Of a DNA stretch of 64,000 nucleotides, positions 14,501 through 28,952 are shown in pieces (position 1 is the first letter of the stretch; every line of letters starts with the position of its first letter). The position numbers were made by a program, and so were the translations under genes. Origin of the DNA: Acanthaster planci (Eukaryota; Echinodermata; Asteroidea; Valvatida; Acanthasteridae); NCBI RefSeq assembly GCF_001949145.1, contig NW_019091389.1, forward strand, positions 844,313 through 908,312. Direction: 5' to 3'. The notes beneath the pieces are model-generated. The model had not been told where the DNA came from and made no database searches. It saw nothing but the letters and a program-made list of their open reading frames with translations.

Positions 14501-15858
14501 TTCTGGGTTAGAGCTGGTGCCGTCAAACAGATCCACGACTGTCACTCTTCATATAAGGAATCATATCATTGTGGTTTGAATTCAGTCAACAGGATTCAGA
14601 CAGCGCAAAATCTCCACTGAAAATGACAACCGGAACCATTAGAAATGAAGTCTGTCTGAAAAAGCACTGAGATTATTTTCCCATCGGGCCTTCCGTGACT
14701 ATATGACGGACAAACGAAGTGGTCTAACCCATAAAAACTTCACGTCATTTTCATCGTTTCTCTGGCAAAGGAAAGCAAGAACTGTCGTTTGCACAAATAA
14801 AGATGCGCGGACAGAAAGCAATCGGGATATCAGGTGACCGATAGGATTGCATTTTGATCGGTAGAAATAAAGAGAACATCTGTCCATACCACGGTTTCCT
14901 CAGAGCGTACAAGCCATGGAAGCAGAGAGTTTGTTGGTTCAGGGCTAGGGATCTGAAATAGTCTGATTGAAAAACTGGGGAAAATAAAATGAAAGTAAAC
15001 AATCACCCTAAGTATTAGAGGGAGAAATCAAAAAGCCGCAAAACACCTCATGAATTGATTTTCCCTGGAGGAATCGGGGGCCCATCTGCGCTCGTCGCTT
15101 TCCGCTAGATGGCATTCAGTGTCGGGAACTGATAGAAATCCAGACGGCAAAAATGGTGGCTTGATTTCATTTCAGTCACTCAGGGGATCGACTGGTGGAG
15201 ACGGCGACCCCCCTCCCGGGGGGACCAGAGAGGGGGTATGAAGTAGCACCGAGACGGTCTCGTGCGTCAGGGAAAGCAGCTGCTGACGCCTACCATTGTG
15301 CTGTAAATGAAACATGTGGATTGGAGTTGGCAGATTATGGGCTTCAGTGAGAATAAGCCCAAATATAAGAGGATTTGGGTTGCCTGTAGAGTCTATAGAT
15401 TTCTGCATTTTAAATGTGTAATTGCCTGCATCAAACACAATGTGCGTTTTTCACATCGAGCAACCCTTTCAACTTTTTTTCTACTATTCCAAATCTGCTT
15501 GCGCAAACAGCAGAAATCAAATGGATTTCCACTGTAGTTCCTAGCATGAGCTCAACGCTGAATATGTTTCGAACATTCCCCGATTCCTTTTTTTAACTAC
15601 CTTACCCTTTGGTCGAAACGTTTCTGTTGTATTCGAATCGACGTTAATTTCAGTACACTGAGAAAAGGGAATCAAAAATCAATCATTTCTGGATTCAACT
15701 GAACTCGATCACCCTTCAGTGAGTATTCATTACCGCAAATACACGCTTCACTGACGGTAGCATATACAACAACAAATATCGATGCGCTGCGTAGGCCTAC
15801 ATGCACATTTTAAAACCAGTGTCCTGGTTCAATTTTGAGTAAATGCAAATGCTAAGCA

Positions 15859-15916
15859 CACAGTCAACGGTAAAGAAGAAGCGGTGGCACAGTCAACGGT
15901 AAAGAAGAAGCGGTGG
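15859..15916. repeat. 29-bp perfect tandem duplication
   Basis: The unit beginning CACAGTCAACGGTAAAGAAG and ending CGGTGG occurs at 15859-15887 and is repeated without change at 15888-15916. The perfect identity points to a recent event. A short 11-bp duplication (GAATACGTTCT) follows at about 15973-15994. Confidence 0.95.
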
Positions 15917-18378
15917 CGTGAATTAAAAAAAAACAAAACAAAAACGCAGCAAATAAAACATAACAAGATTAAGAATACGTTCTGAATACGTTCTGATGCA
16001 ATCAGGAAAAAAATCATTTAAATTTTTAAACGGATCATTTTCCAACTGGTACCACTCAGTGGTTTTCAGTAAAACGTGTAATAAGAGAGCATTTGCAAAT
16101 GACAGACGGGTGTACCATACAGAAGTACAAATTCAATCGAACGACTCACCAAGTAAATCAAGAATGCAGATTCGTACCACACTGCAAAAACACGAGTCTA
16201 AACGATGCAGTGACATAAACAGCCCAAATGTTACTGAATTGTGCATTCCGAATGGTATTTTTGCAATGCAAATACCACTCTATTGCGTCTTTTGAATGAC
16301 ACTGATCGATACCAACGGTGTAACTTTGAATTCTTCTGTCATAACATACCGGTTTGTGGAAAGATGACGGAAATGAAACTACAGAAATGAAATTAACATG
16401 GACTGGCATTTCTATAAGAACAATCATGTTCAAATTAAAAAAGTATTTGGAAAACGCTATTCACTAATTTATTTTTACTAAATAAGTATCTCGTTTACTT
16501 TTTTTTACAAACTGCATTCAAATAGCTCAGCGACTGTTGTATTCAATAACGCGCACTCTAACTGTTACGAGGAAACAAATTGGTACCAAAAAGAGATTTC
16601 AGTATTGCACTTTTTCATCTCAATACATGGTAAACCCTCCACGCGACATACGGTTGATCAAAATCCAGTATGCCTTTACTTAAGTGGACAACTGGAATGC
16701 AATCACATTAAGTGTGAATTATATTCGAGTGAAATGATTACAATGTGTCCAATCTTGTAGGCAGTTGATTATTTGATCATTATGGCTTGACACATTTATT
16801 GAGTTACAGTTGCCTATTTAGCACTTCGCGCTCATCCGAATAGTGAAGCTTCTACTGGTCATCCTTTTTACAGACAAAAGCACTTTCAACCAACACGTCA
16901 CAAAATCTACTGCAGACACTGGAAAATATGTTTAAAGTACGGTGCAGTTTTGAACTGTTCGGTAGTATATTTTTCCAGGTGAGTCGATGATACCTTAGAG
17001 AGGTACGTTCTGGGCAGGCCTATGTGTTCCTGTATACGCAAATAATGGATTGTGTCAAACGAGACATGCACTTTATGCACATACATGCGGTGGTACTGAC
17101 GACATTCATTGGCATTTAACTGACGGTCTTGTCACAAATGCTGACATGTGATTAATGAACACTGCCAGTGTTACTTTGCAGGAAATGTTACTTTTTCGTC
17201 ATAAGCCTATGACTATCGACTTTCTGAATAGTAACCCCCAGTTGCACTATGCAGAGACCGTTTGTGCGAACGCGGAACACGTAACTCTTATGGTTCGCTC
17301 AATTCCAGTCCTCAATTTTGATCTTCTTAAGTATTCACACTGATATTAAACTTAGGAGGTAGTGTTCGATGAAATGCAACATATTCCAGCCATATCTTCA
17401 GACCAATCAAATCTACCCAAACGACACCCTGGGCTTTCAGAGTGGATGGACTGTTGAAACTTTTCAAGTCGTAGGACAAGTCCTGTTTTTGCATGGTGTC
17501 ACAAAGGTTGCCAATAAACAGAGCTGTTTGCAGGTTCGTCCACATCCCAAAGCCTAGAAATACCACGTTCGATTTAACTTTTAATAGGATGACCGCCACC
17601 CTGACGCCAGTGCCCGGCGTACGCCATACTTCAACATATTAAGCTGCAAATGAAATTATCTCAACGGGAAAAAAGATGTCTATGCGCAGGCAGTATAGTA
17701 GGCTTACTATCCGCTAATTTGAATGCGTTAATCAACGCTAAGGGTCCCGACCCTTTGATATAGTTACCAGCAAAAAACAACAAACACCAGATGAAATTCC
17801 TTAACTCCAAATTATATGCAAGTAGCGTCCGAGAAAAGAAATGTCTTGAAAGGAGTCACCTCAAAGGGCTGTATTAACCGCATACCATCGCTAATTGACT
17901 TCGGCTTACTAAACTACTGAGGCTTCTGCGTTACGCATGTTGCAAAACAAAATTGTATGTTCACCAGGCCTGGGGTGTCATATCAAATGCACTTTCAAAC
18001 ACTTTCCAGCTGTAAAACGGTACTTTTATTTTAGATTATTAACGCAATATTTACGGTCAGTATAAATAAGGATCGCCCAAGGCTGTGAACTTCATTGGAG
18101 GATATCTGAAGTTTTCAGTAATTTTATTTTTAAGTGGCCCTGTATTTTAAACGGTAAGACTGGATTCATGGATTTAGTTTGTTACACTGTTATAAACTGA
18201 GTCTTTCAACGCATTAAAATAATATCGCGCATCCACCCGAACATAATTAAATTGAAGCAATTTCTGCAATGCATGTTATTAACCAAACGATAATCACACA
18301 GCAGAAGCTGTCAAATTCATTGGTAACGAATACTGTTCAACAGAGGAGATTATCCACTCTGAGCGGAACAAAAGAGGG

Positions 18379-18419
18379 CGGTTTTTTGTTTTGTTTTTTG
18401 TTTTGAGGTTTTTTTTTAG
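18379..18419. repeat. T/G low-complexity tract
   Basis: Runs of T interrupted by single G (TTTTTTGTTTTGTTTTTTG and onward) span about 40 bases. This is simple sequence of no evident function. Confidence 0.9.
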
Positions 18420-21400
18420 GCTTACCGCATAGGCGCGCCTCATATAGCCTATATGCGCCTTTGACGCGGAGCGCGCTGAGTACGCTTAACTAATTCCCGC
18501 ATGTATGGTCTTTGTGTAGGCCTACAAGAACCCGCGTGTTGCAACCTGTCTTTCTTTTGCCGATTGGGGGTGCACTTCAGCTCGGGGCGGATAGTAAAAA
18601 GCGTGTGTCACGGAAGCACAAGCAGCGTGCAGATAACAAGGCCAGAAATCATGTAGGCCTACCCGTATTAAGACCGATTCTTGATTCATGTCGTCCTCGA
18701 TCGACTTGACCTTTTCAGCAGAAAAATAAAATAAAAATTTAATGTCCAAAGCCCTACACACGCGGTCAACATCTAATTCTGAACGCGTCTCTGAAGGGCC
18801 TGGAAGTCAAATAAGGTAATTGAAACAGTAACCATGCATGACCATGTCATTTTAGTATACAACTACACAAGTTGCGCCCGTTTTAACGTTAATGAATTCA
18901 AGGTAAGGCCAAGGATTTATGGACAAATAATTCACTTTTGTCATAAAATTCTAAATGATACTAACCCAACGTTAGCGTGCCAACGGGTTTTGATGAAAAC
19001 CTTGTAAGAAACGGCTCAAAGAATAAAGGTTCGCTCGGTCTCAAACCATCATTTTACTTAAAAGGGCATGGTGTGAAGTTTACTTGAAAACATGCTTTGC
19101 ACAACCTTCTATTCCTTTTAAATGTAAGAAAACTCTCGGGGTCTGTTAGGTTGCTCTCGTGGAAAAGTATTTTTAAAACATTTAAAATTTTATTTTTTTT
19201 TCTGACAAATGAGAGCGCTGTTTCTACGATCGTATTACGGGAAGATACTATTCCTTTTTGGTGAGATCTGTTCAAATTGTGAACCCCAAATTAACTAGAA
19301 GGAAAACAGTTGCAAGAGCATTTTGCTTGTTGGCATATTGCCACAAACTGAAACAACAATTAAGAAATCACCTGAGTAAGCCAACGAACTATTCAAATTT
19401 TGGCAAATGTCTTGAATGACATCTTACTTTTGCTAATGAACATGAAAATGAAATTAACATAGCATAGCATTTCAATAATGAAAAGCCAGTCGAATACGAA
19501 GAAAGATACTCTAAAAGAGAATATTGTAAAAATGGAAATCGACAAAATTCCCTTTTTGGACATTAGTGCCACTTTGTGAGAACGGTGACGAATTATCAGC
19601 CGTTTTTGTTGATTGGACTCTGATGGGGTGGGTATTTTTAATTATGTTTTAAACCATCATGGGAATGTGGAAAAGAATATCCATCGTTGCATCCAGCAGC
19701 ATCCAACTGTACACAGCCTTCACACCACACGTCACCAGCAGCAGGGTTAAATGAGTACGGTGTGGAAAACTGTTGCACGCATTACAGAATCGTTCATATC
19801 GATGTTGATGTGGGGCATATACGCGTTTGGACCAATCAGGTTGGCGCCAATTCCAAAGACATCTACTGAATCGCAAGACAGATAAATTGGATACCCCAAA
19901 CCCGTAAACTGAGTGCATATGTGAAGGACTGTGTCCTTCAGGAGAGCTCGGCCGTATGCACGGCACTGATCCCAAAGCTGTAAAGGCCTGATCGTGACAA
20001 CTGTAATTATGCTTTATCAGATTATGGAAAACGAGTCGTTATTGTATAAATAATAACTATCAACCAGCCTTCATGATGTTTCCTGTTGCCAGTGCAACAT
20101 GTAATACTTTCCGTAAAGCACACCAAAAACTCTTGATATTCATGTTTTTCATCATCATCATACAAAATTGCACTATTCTCTGGCTTTTCTTTGATATCCT
20201 CCAACAAGGAAAGGGCCTCGTTCAGGAGATAAAGGCCCATTTATCACGGATTTATCGTTCACTTCCAGCGCCGAGCAAACGGAGAGACACGGGTTCATCT
20301 GTGCATTTTAAACGGCAACACGATGCAGTGCTTGATGAATAATTGTACAAGGTGCATCGATCAGGTTTGTTTTAACTGCGCCAATTTGGAGTAGTCACGA
20401 ACGCAGTCTGTACAATGGTTCCCCCCTCAAAAAAAGCGCAGTCAAAAACCTCTCGTGCAGGAGTCCCCGATGGTCTTTACTATTAACTCGCATCAACATC
20501 GAGTGCTGGCCCTAATAATGGATCTCGCACCTCACGCAAGACGGGTAGACACGTGTTCAGGGCCAACATCACATCATAAAGTTCTCTTCGACAACATCCT
20601 CGTCCGGGCTTGACGAGAGTATCGACACATGAAGCTGACAGTGTGGCGCCAGTGCACCAGAAGAAAAAAAATGCATTCAAAAACAAATTCCAAATAAGAG
20701 GTAAAGACAATTTTTATTTTTCTTCACCATGAGGTGAAGTTGTACATTATTATTACCACATCATTTGGAATTTTTTTGGCATTTTTATATTGTTATTTCA
20801 AATCATTTTCTGGTACTTTACAGACATCAGTACTTCACTGACATGTGAACACTGACCAACCGCAGGACTCCTTTTGATCGGTTGACCGCAGTAAAACATC
20901 ACAACGGTTGCCAACGGTCGTTGTTGGCCATTAGCTCGGTGAAACTCGGTAAAACACACCCGTATTCTAAAACACAACACAAGCCAATGCAACGGGCCCG
21001 ATGAAGCTGCACGTCAATTATTTTGAAATCACATGTGATTCTTTGTACGGTTAAATATGCCGCCACGGCACATGTATGCTACAGACAGCAAGTATCTGGA
21101 CCCATACATTTTTAAGTGCACGTTTTCCCCTTTCCAAAGGCAAACAATCAAACCTTGAAAATGCTTGAGATGGATTAAAACGTGTGGGCGTCCCCATTCA
21201 GACATGAATGTAAACAAGATAGACAGGTACGTGCGTCCTAAGGTAGGATTTTTATTTAATTGCGAACGCCAGGCATAATGCGCATTCTTAGATGCTTTAT
21301 TATCAAATAGAACTAATACAGTTTCCATTTCCTAAAAATAACGTTTGTGTTCTTTCAGAAAAAGGCAATGGTGTACATTTTGAACCAAGGGCCATTGAAT

Positions 21401-22112
21401 TATTGTAATGCATAAGAAGAGTAAGAAAATCGCATTTCTAAATGACATTTTAGATCCTTATATTGCTGTTACAAAAAGGATGAACTCCAGAAATTCTTGT
21501 CACTGCATCACACCTTTTTCAGTGCATAAATAACTACTGTAGTTGTAGGACTAGTACCCAAGCCAAAAAAATCTCAGTGTAACACCAGACTAGAAAAGAA
21601 TCAAACACGGTCATTTATAAGGGTCAGGTCAGGTCTCGACCAAGCCCTAATTACTGAGACTCTGCAAATACATGTAGGCAAGTGCAACACCAAAGCAAGT
21701 TATGGTTGACTGTAGGGAAATTTTAAAAGGTACTGAAGTTTAATCGTATTAAAATCATATCAAAACATCCTCATGCATTTATGAACTCTGGTTTGAAATG
21801 TGGTAAAACGAAATTCAAAGAAAAGGTCACTTAATTAATATTTATTTTCCTATTTAATTTTTTATTGGAATTAAAGCCAATCAAAGACACAAACACCTGA
21901 TGAAATACCTGCTTCAGAAAATTAAACTTGGTATTTGTAAAGTTTCCTTAATTTTCAGTACTGTCCAGAAAAGGTGATGTGCTCATAGAAAGAAGCCAGT
22001 TTACTAAGCGTGGCTTTTCTTTTTTATGTATGTGGCTGTATGCTTTCAACATAAATGTCTTTGTGGGACTAAGTCATAGCCTAGAACTTTAGTCACATCA
22101 TGATCAGTCGAC

Positions 22113-22310
22113 CTGGAACTCGATAAAAAAAATGATGAGTCTTCCTGGGCTTCATACAATTCCCGGACTTTCCAATGGAGAAGATGGAAATTTCATCTGC
22201 AGCCTCTGCAACATCAGTCATGTCTCTTGCACGATATGGACACTTGTGCAATCTCCGGGATTCCTGTTTGTCTTGCATCAAATAGCTTTCCGTCTGGTGT
22301 AGCTGCATGC
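22113..22310 (-). other. Weak exon candidate
   Basis: On the minus strand a TAATTTGTAG acceptor (AG at 22312-22311) precedes a 198-base open frame that reaches a CCAG/GTCGAC site, a poor donor. It is phase 1 at both ends. The product is charged (QDKQESRRLHKCPYRARD near its start) and unrecognised. It may well be chance. Confidence 0.12.
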
Positions 22311-22785
22311 CTACAAATTATAAACTGGGTTTTTGGGGGAGGAGTCAAAAAGTGACAACATGTCGTGCAACTTTTTACGGCCTTTCTCGGACGGGTGAGG
22401 GGACATGTTAGAGCTTTTTACACGCTTCTGGAAGGGAGGAAAATAAAATAGACTAGAATCACTTTTCTCTATTTCCAAAAGAAGTTTGAGGGGGTAGGAC
22501 ACCCCCCCCTCCGTAGTTGGAATTGCAATGAACTTAAAACTGAAAGGCCAGCTTCTGTGGAAATAAAAACACAGTGCAACCAGGACTTTAAACCTAGCTT
22601 CACTCTGAAAGCACTGGCCATTACAGGTCCTAGTGGCTCTATCATGATTAAGACAAGTCTTTTCCTAGGGTCTTCATGTATATCTGACAAAGAAATTTTC
22701 CTAATAGGTCAAACTTCTTCAAGACCTAACTCCCGAGCGTGTGTGCAAAATCATGTTAAAATTGGAGGATTCAGGATTGTTCGGG

Positions 22786-22842
22786 TAAAAGATGGAAAAA
22801 GATGGTAAAATGGTAAAAAAAAAATGGTAAAAGATGACCTTG
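22786..22842. repeat. GGTAAAA / GATGG simple repeat
   Basis: GGTAAAAGATGG-like units recur four or five times with a run of ten A in the middle. This is slippage-type simple sequence. Confidence 0.8.
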
Positions 22843-24789
22843 GTGATGAAATTAAAGTAGATCAAGGTTTTCCAATACGCGAGGGAGTTAAAAAAAAGTG
22901 GGTTTGAAAGTGAAAACTTCTATCTAGATGGAAAGTTCAGTTGGGTGTTTATTAAGGCTTTTGATTGCCTCATTACTCGACAATTAGGCAGAAACACACT
23001 ATGAAAATGTGGGGAAAAATCATAATAATGTTCAATCAATTGAGTTCATAATAAATTGACAAGATGAAGAAAATCAAGATGTTGAAGAAAAGAAGCACGT
23101 CCAAACAGCAACTCTACGTTAACTTGTACCACTTTGGTGTACCAAGACAATAAATTGGCGATAAAAAAAACATGCAAGGGGGGAGATGGGTTACCAGAAA
23201 AGGTCTCCAGGCTGATCACTTTCTCAAGTGTAACAGATTCATTACCCTTAAAAAGTAGAAATTTGTTTTTCAAATTTTACTCCAATATATATACAGTTTT
23301 GTTGTTCATTTTTTCACTCAAAAATATGGACGTTTGGCTTTTTCACATCCGTGTCAACAGTGCAGGCGATAAGGTTGTAACAGTACACTACCTTTGCTTT
23401 GTCCCCTTTGAAGGAACAGGCTGTTGTTTCCTGGTTTTTCTTGGGCTTTGAACAGATCAAGCCTGTCACAGATAGGGGCCTAGTGATCGGACTTTACATC
23501 CACGAGGTTTGTGCCATTGCTGTGGCCGGCTTGTACACCAGGCCCAGTTCCTTGTAGGGTCCCAGCGTGTATATCAGGGTAAGTACATGGGAGCAGGTAC
23601 CTGAAAACCTGTTAGATAATCAGTATAAGGATGATGTATGGTAGACACTGCTTCATGCAAGAGTAGGAATCGAAATAGTCCCTTAGTTAATATTCAACGA
23701 CATTTCTCGCTTAACCAAAGAGAGAAGGAGTTATGTTTCCCCAAAATGATTGCAGTCAATAAAGTAAGTTTAATTAAACGAAATGGTTTGTCTAAAAAAA
23801 AATAGCACAAGGAGTGTTATATGTACAACACAGGTCACTAGGACATTACCTGTAGATTGAAGTGCTTTTGACTTTGTACCAATGATGAAGTGAAAATTGT
23901 CGTCTCTAGTTGTAGAATAGAAATTATATTTTGAAGCTAACTTTTTTTTTATAAATAATTGTATCAAAAATGAAAATACCCAAATTGGTTGTATACATAT
24001 GTAAATGTCGTTTCATGGGGAAAATAACAAGAAAACAAGATAGATATTTTATTATCAAACAGCGATATTTAATTTGTCCTCCTGCCTTTATGTATTGTGT
24101 GTGTGAATATCAATGACGTGTTTGACGGTGTATTATAGGCCTCCTCTTGACTTTTATTTTGCCTCAATTCATTCTGTTTACATCTATAAATAGGCACAAT
24201 TGAAAATGCATGTACACGTATTCTCACATACCCAGCTACGCATCTGCATTTGCTCTCTGCTATGATACCATCCCCTTCAAAGCACACATTCAGGCTGTCG
24301 CTTCTCCGCGTATTTCTGTAGTATTTTGTTTGCAATGCCACCAATACCGGTAGTCCTCCTTCCAGATTTCAAAATGCGACTTTGGCGCGCAGCCATTCTT
24401 ACAGAAATTGCAATTTTCCCCTTTACTTAATTTTTCCTCTCCAAAGAAAGCTGAATCTACTGCCTTTGGCAGAATACAAATTATTTACGAGGAACCATTC
24501 TTTATCTTGTTCCTTGAATATATTTCATATATGTTGGTGTTCACACTGTTGGTGTGTGTGGTACACACTTGCTTAGCCTATCCCTTCATGTGTTCAAAAT
24601 CTAGCTTAAAACACGAAGGTTTAATGTTTAATCACCAACATGACATTATTAATCAGAGTAAACAGGAACAAGTTTGTCAAGAAATGTCATTTTGTTGCTT
24701 TAATTTCAACCCTTGAGTCCCAAAAATAAAGAGTTAACCTCGCTTTCAATACCGAGATGGCCGACTCATGAATAAAGTCGATATCAACT

Positions 24790-24965
24790 CTTTTTGAAGT
24801 CTGTTGCACGCGCTCGCACGGTCGCACTCATACGTAACACGCACGGAACGTACTAACGGTGTATACAATTGTGCGCACTTGCATGTTCTCATTCACGTAA
24901 CTTTAACGTGACCTTAACCAGAGCTAACGGCGTCGTTGTGCCGTTTCTACGGTGGGCGGGGCTGA
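24790..24965. promoter_or_regulatory. CpG-enriched stretch with a GC box
   Basis: This stretch carries more CG dinucleotides than its AT-rich surroundings and ends in GGTGGGCGGGGC, an Sp1/KLF-type GC box, at about 24951-24962. No coding exon could be tied to it, so calling it a promoter is only a suggestion. Confidence 0.15.
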
Positions 24966-27318
24966 TCAGCAAATCCACTGAATCCACGGTCCACTGAACA
25001 ATGGTTTCGTTTCGATCCTTTGATTTGAGAGCCAGCAATTACTTCCACCTTAAAATTTTGATGTCTCGTTTTATTTCAACTTCTCTGAAATTCTGGGATA
25101 AATTCTTTTATCAATTAAAACCAGCCACGTTGAAGCTGCACACTCAAATTAGCATCGCTCATAACGTGACATCTCTTTTAACGCCTCTAAATTTGCAATT
25201 ATTTAGCTGTCTTGTCGCCAATTCCACAAGCTTTCACGTCTCACCCTAGAAGCGGGGTACGTCTCACTGACTTCACGTCTTTGCAACATGACACAAGCGA
25301 CAAATCCAACGCCGCTTGTGGTTCGAGTCGAGACTCTTCAGCATAAATCATTGATGCGTCCTACATTTGTGCAAGTGTGTCAACGCTGCGGTGCTAAACA
25401 AAAAACTGAGACTTGTCATCTTGGAAATTTCTTCACGGGGATGTGATAGTTCTCTCTGTGAAATTTATGCCCGCGGTATCGGTGAGAAGTCACGGTTGCG
25501 TGACGTTAAATCCTCGCCAGGGTGCCATAGTCGTGTACCAGAGCTTTTCCCGTGTCTCCAAGCAGGCGCATCAATGAATGTCCACTTGCGCGCGATAAAT
25601 ATGTACATAAAATCATATTAGCGAGCACCGAAACACGATCCTTGGAATCACGCCTTTACAGTGTCTGTCCGGTATTAAATGTGGTAATTTGTGGCTCAGG
25701 AACAGAAAAGTGCAAGGCCCCCATGCCTGACCTTAACCTGGCAGTTGGCAAGAAGCTGGTCACGAATTCTGAACAGCCTTAGATACTTCATGTCTTTCAG
25801 TGTCGACTTGGTGAGCTATAAATAAAATCTTATTCATGTAATGGACCGAGGCATTTTGCGTGTCGTACGAACAACACCAAACCAGATTATCTCCCCCCGT
25901 GGGTGGGTGTGAGGGTCTGGCTTCCGACTCGATGGGCTACGAGTCAAGTAGACTCGTTACCTTTGGCGACTCACTCAAATGTTGTCCTTGGATCCAGTAA
26001 AGACTGAACGATATCTTGACCATTTTTAAAAACCCTTCCCCATTGACAATTTCCCCCTTTTCAATATGTATAATGTCCACACACAGACAACAACAGCTCT
26101 CGGGCGCTTGATTTAATTTTCTTTTTCATATCAACCGTGCCAATATCCCATATTGACAAAAGGAAATTCACCCACGTCAAAAGGCAGCTTGGCATTTGCA
26201 CTTTCCTTGCCTGTGGTCCAAAGGTCGTATTAAAAGGGTGAAAATGAAGGGTTCCCTGGCCTCCAGTGTGTTGATCACGGCCACCTTTTTGGTTCAAAAT
26301 GCCCCAAAGTGCATCAGTGGAGATGGTATTAATCGCCGGTTAATGGGTACCTTTGAATGCTCCAAAAATTTCAAAATAATAAGACTACCCTAGAGCGTTC
26401 ACCTGCTAATTTGTTGCCTGTGATATCTTGTATTATGCTCGGAGCATGGTTAAATGATGTCTAAACGATACTTCGACTGGGCAGTTTCTTCAAAGCCCGT
26501 GCTATGAAGCAAACCGCCGACAATAATTAATAAATTTTCGGAACAAAACATCAACATATACAGCCATAACAACACACGCATTTTTCAAATGAAGTCGACC
26601 AGAAAAAATCTCATAATCCGCTCCGAGCAACACAGCCGAGTAAATGACAGTTCGGCCTATTGTCAAACCAAAAAAGGTAAAATGAGCTTCCTTTGTATAA
26701 GTTTAAATGCTAAATGAATAAAAGTTTAAATGGATACTGGTTACCCATATATTTCCACAAGGTATAGCTTTACTTTGATTTTGACGTAAAATGTGGTTCA
26801 CATCTAAACACGAGTACATTACAGTGTTTCATATATCCTCAGCATAAAACGGGGGAAGACGCGGCTTAAAAATTCTGTGTCACTTCAGATATCAAGTTCA
26901 TAATATATATGAGGGTCTGATTTTCAGTAATAATGTCGGTATAAATGGCTACCAGACGTGTACTTTTTATGCAGTTCTGGTCTGTAATGTCGTAAGTTGC
27001 AACTTATACATAACAGACAAGGTAGGAGAGGTGAGGCAGGGTATGGTGTAGAGATCTGGTCAAGACACTTGCGTCCTCGCCTCATGTAACACTTCCACGC
27101 TCGGTAACACGTCTTTGCAAAGGTATACACGCTAATCTTTCCAGGGAACTGGCAAAGGAGCTTAATATAAGACGGAGCCTGAAGACATATAGACGCTCGT
27201 ATTACGTTTTATAATCCTTTGTGCGGCATCCGTTCGGATTATGGGGATGTTCCTTGTAGAGGGGAAAAACAGAGGCGCGCCAGCACCTTCTCTTCTTTAA
27301 CAATTTGTACCTTTAATA

Positions 27319-27336
27319 TACATGTACGTACATGTA
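27319..27336. repeat. Perfect 18-bp palindrome of TACATGTA units
   Basis: TACATGTAC is followed by GTACATGTA. It contains two of the window's abundant TACATGTA octamers. Confidence 0.95.
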
Positions 27337-28811
27337 GCTGCTTCGTATGAGCATTGGGTTAAACCACGTCACTAGCCTAAAACCGAATAGGTATACTTCT
27401 CCTAGGCCCTATGCAATCTATGCATTATTTAACACTTACATTTCTCAATCTTGCCGTCCTAATATGATTTTCCACACGTCGTGCGGATAAGGGTTAGAAG
27501 GATGCTTCTTCTAAGAACTACACCAACCTCCACTGTGGGATATGTTTAGTTGCAGGTGCATGGTGGCTAGCTGACTCTGATATATGTGGTGGTTCTGAGG
27601 ATGTTCTGAGACAGCAAAAGATTTCTGATAGCAATGTACCGTGTTTTGTATTTAAAAAATAAAAGAGAAAAAAATTATTTGCGAACGCACTGTAAGGTTG
27701 TCAGCTCTAAACAAAAGCACTGACAAAAATCGACAGTAATTGTCAATGACAAGAAAATTTAAAAACTATCAGTGAATGGGAGTATTTTGAAGGCGTTTCT
27801 TCGAAGTTGTAATGCATATTAATACATAATACTCCATTCTGAGTGCGCGACTCTTAATTCAAAGGGGATTTTTTGACGCGCAGATCGCATGTGTATTTCC
27901 CTTTCAGCACTGTCAATTAAGGCTTGGCATGTGCCTAATTTGCTGACCCTTGCCGGCCACGTGTCACTCCCCTTGGGTACTAGCGTGGTACTGGCTGAAG
28001 TAGCAAGACGCCAGTTAGGCACACTTGCCCCAGCAACAATAACCTCCCAGGCCCAGCATGTCAAACTCAGCTCGCCGCCACATGTTCACGTTCGTTGATT
28101 GCGTAGCGATACTCCTCACACGTGCCCATGCCAAAAGGGGTAATAGCCCCAATGATGACAGGTACGCCCCCCCAACACTTGAAACAAAAGTTATTTTCCT
28201 ACTATAGGAAAATTAACTGCTCGTTATGATAGCCATTGGATGCTGTGAACGAAAGATGCTGGGAGATTGAATCTTTCATGTTAAAGTCATTTATCAGTTC
28301 CAAATGTGATTAGGGCTTTATTGCTTATAATTTTACTGCACGTATTTTGTTGGTTTGTTTTCTTTATTGCATTGACAACACTATTTTTATTTTGACTATG
28401 TAGTACCGACAAGTACATGTATATTGAAAACGACGCCTGGAGACACTTTCTACAGTGCAAATCGCACGTGTTATTTAAGAAAAAGTTCCGTGAATTTCTA
28501 AAGAATTTACGTTGAAGACAGTGTCGGGCTTGTTGAGAAAAACTTAAATTAAGACTAACAAAGCTTAGAGCATTGCAGCCAGCTCTGCAGATCTCATTTT
28601 TTAGCTACTGTCCGATAGAAACGGCAATATAGGGCCTATATCAGTAAAACCTTTGCCGAAAAGAAAAAAAGAACATGCGATTAGATCATGAAAGCATCCA
28701 AAGGAGGACAAAGCGGGCCCTTAACTTCTCTGAAACGCCGACCTGTCAAGATTATCAGCGGAATGGGGTCCCCTACCCAGGAAGGCGTGATTGGCGGTGA
28801 AATCGTGTCAC

Positions 28812-28952
28812 CTGGTACACAAACCCTATACTCCTGATCAAACAAAGGTGCTGTGTACACAAAGTACACTCTGCCCGTCCGCAAAGGATGTCTCTCCCAA
28901 GTTGCATCCTCTTTCCAGTAAAGCTGTTTAAATTGGGTTGAAGGAATCGACA
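28812..28952 (-). other. Weak exon candidate
   Basis: On the minus strand a GGTTTCAG acceptor (AG at 28954-28953) opens a 141-base open frame that ends at a CCAG/GTGACA donor. It is phase 1 at both ends. The translation, with a TGRVYFVYTAPLFDQEY-like core, looks protein-like, but I do not recognise it. It shares strand and splice phase with the receptor exon, yet it does not resemble the expected continuation of that domain. Chance is a serious alternative. Confidence 0.15.

Larger units (their letters stand above)
7401..15858. other. Non-coding interval, no gene recognised
   Basis: It holds the possible hAT-like remnant at 8274 and a short GAAGTC repeat leading into AAAGTTTATTGG near 9813-9837. 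Open frames up to 127 codons (9041-9424) were inspected and not recognised. Confidence 0.6.

Noticed and set aside
16180-16191. CACTGCAAAAAC motif as the end of a second MITE
   Set aside because: No matching GTTTTTGCAGTG was found in the following several hundred bases, and nothing inside resembles the 63.8-kb element.
25310-25345. GGTTCGAGTC resembling a tRNA B box
   Set aside because: No A box at the right distance and no cloverleaf arms could be formed.
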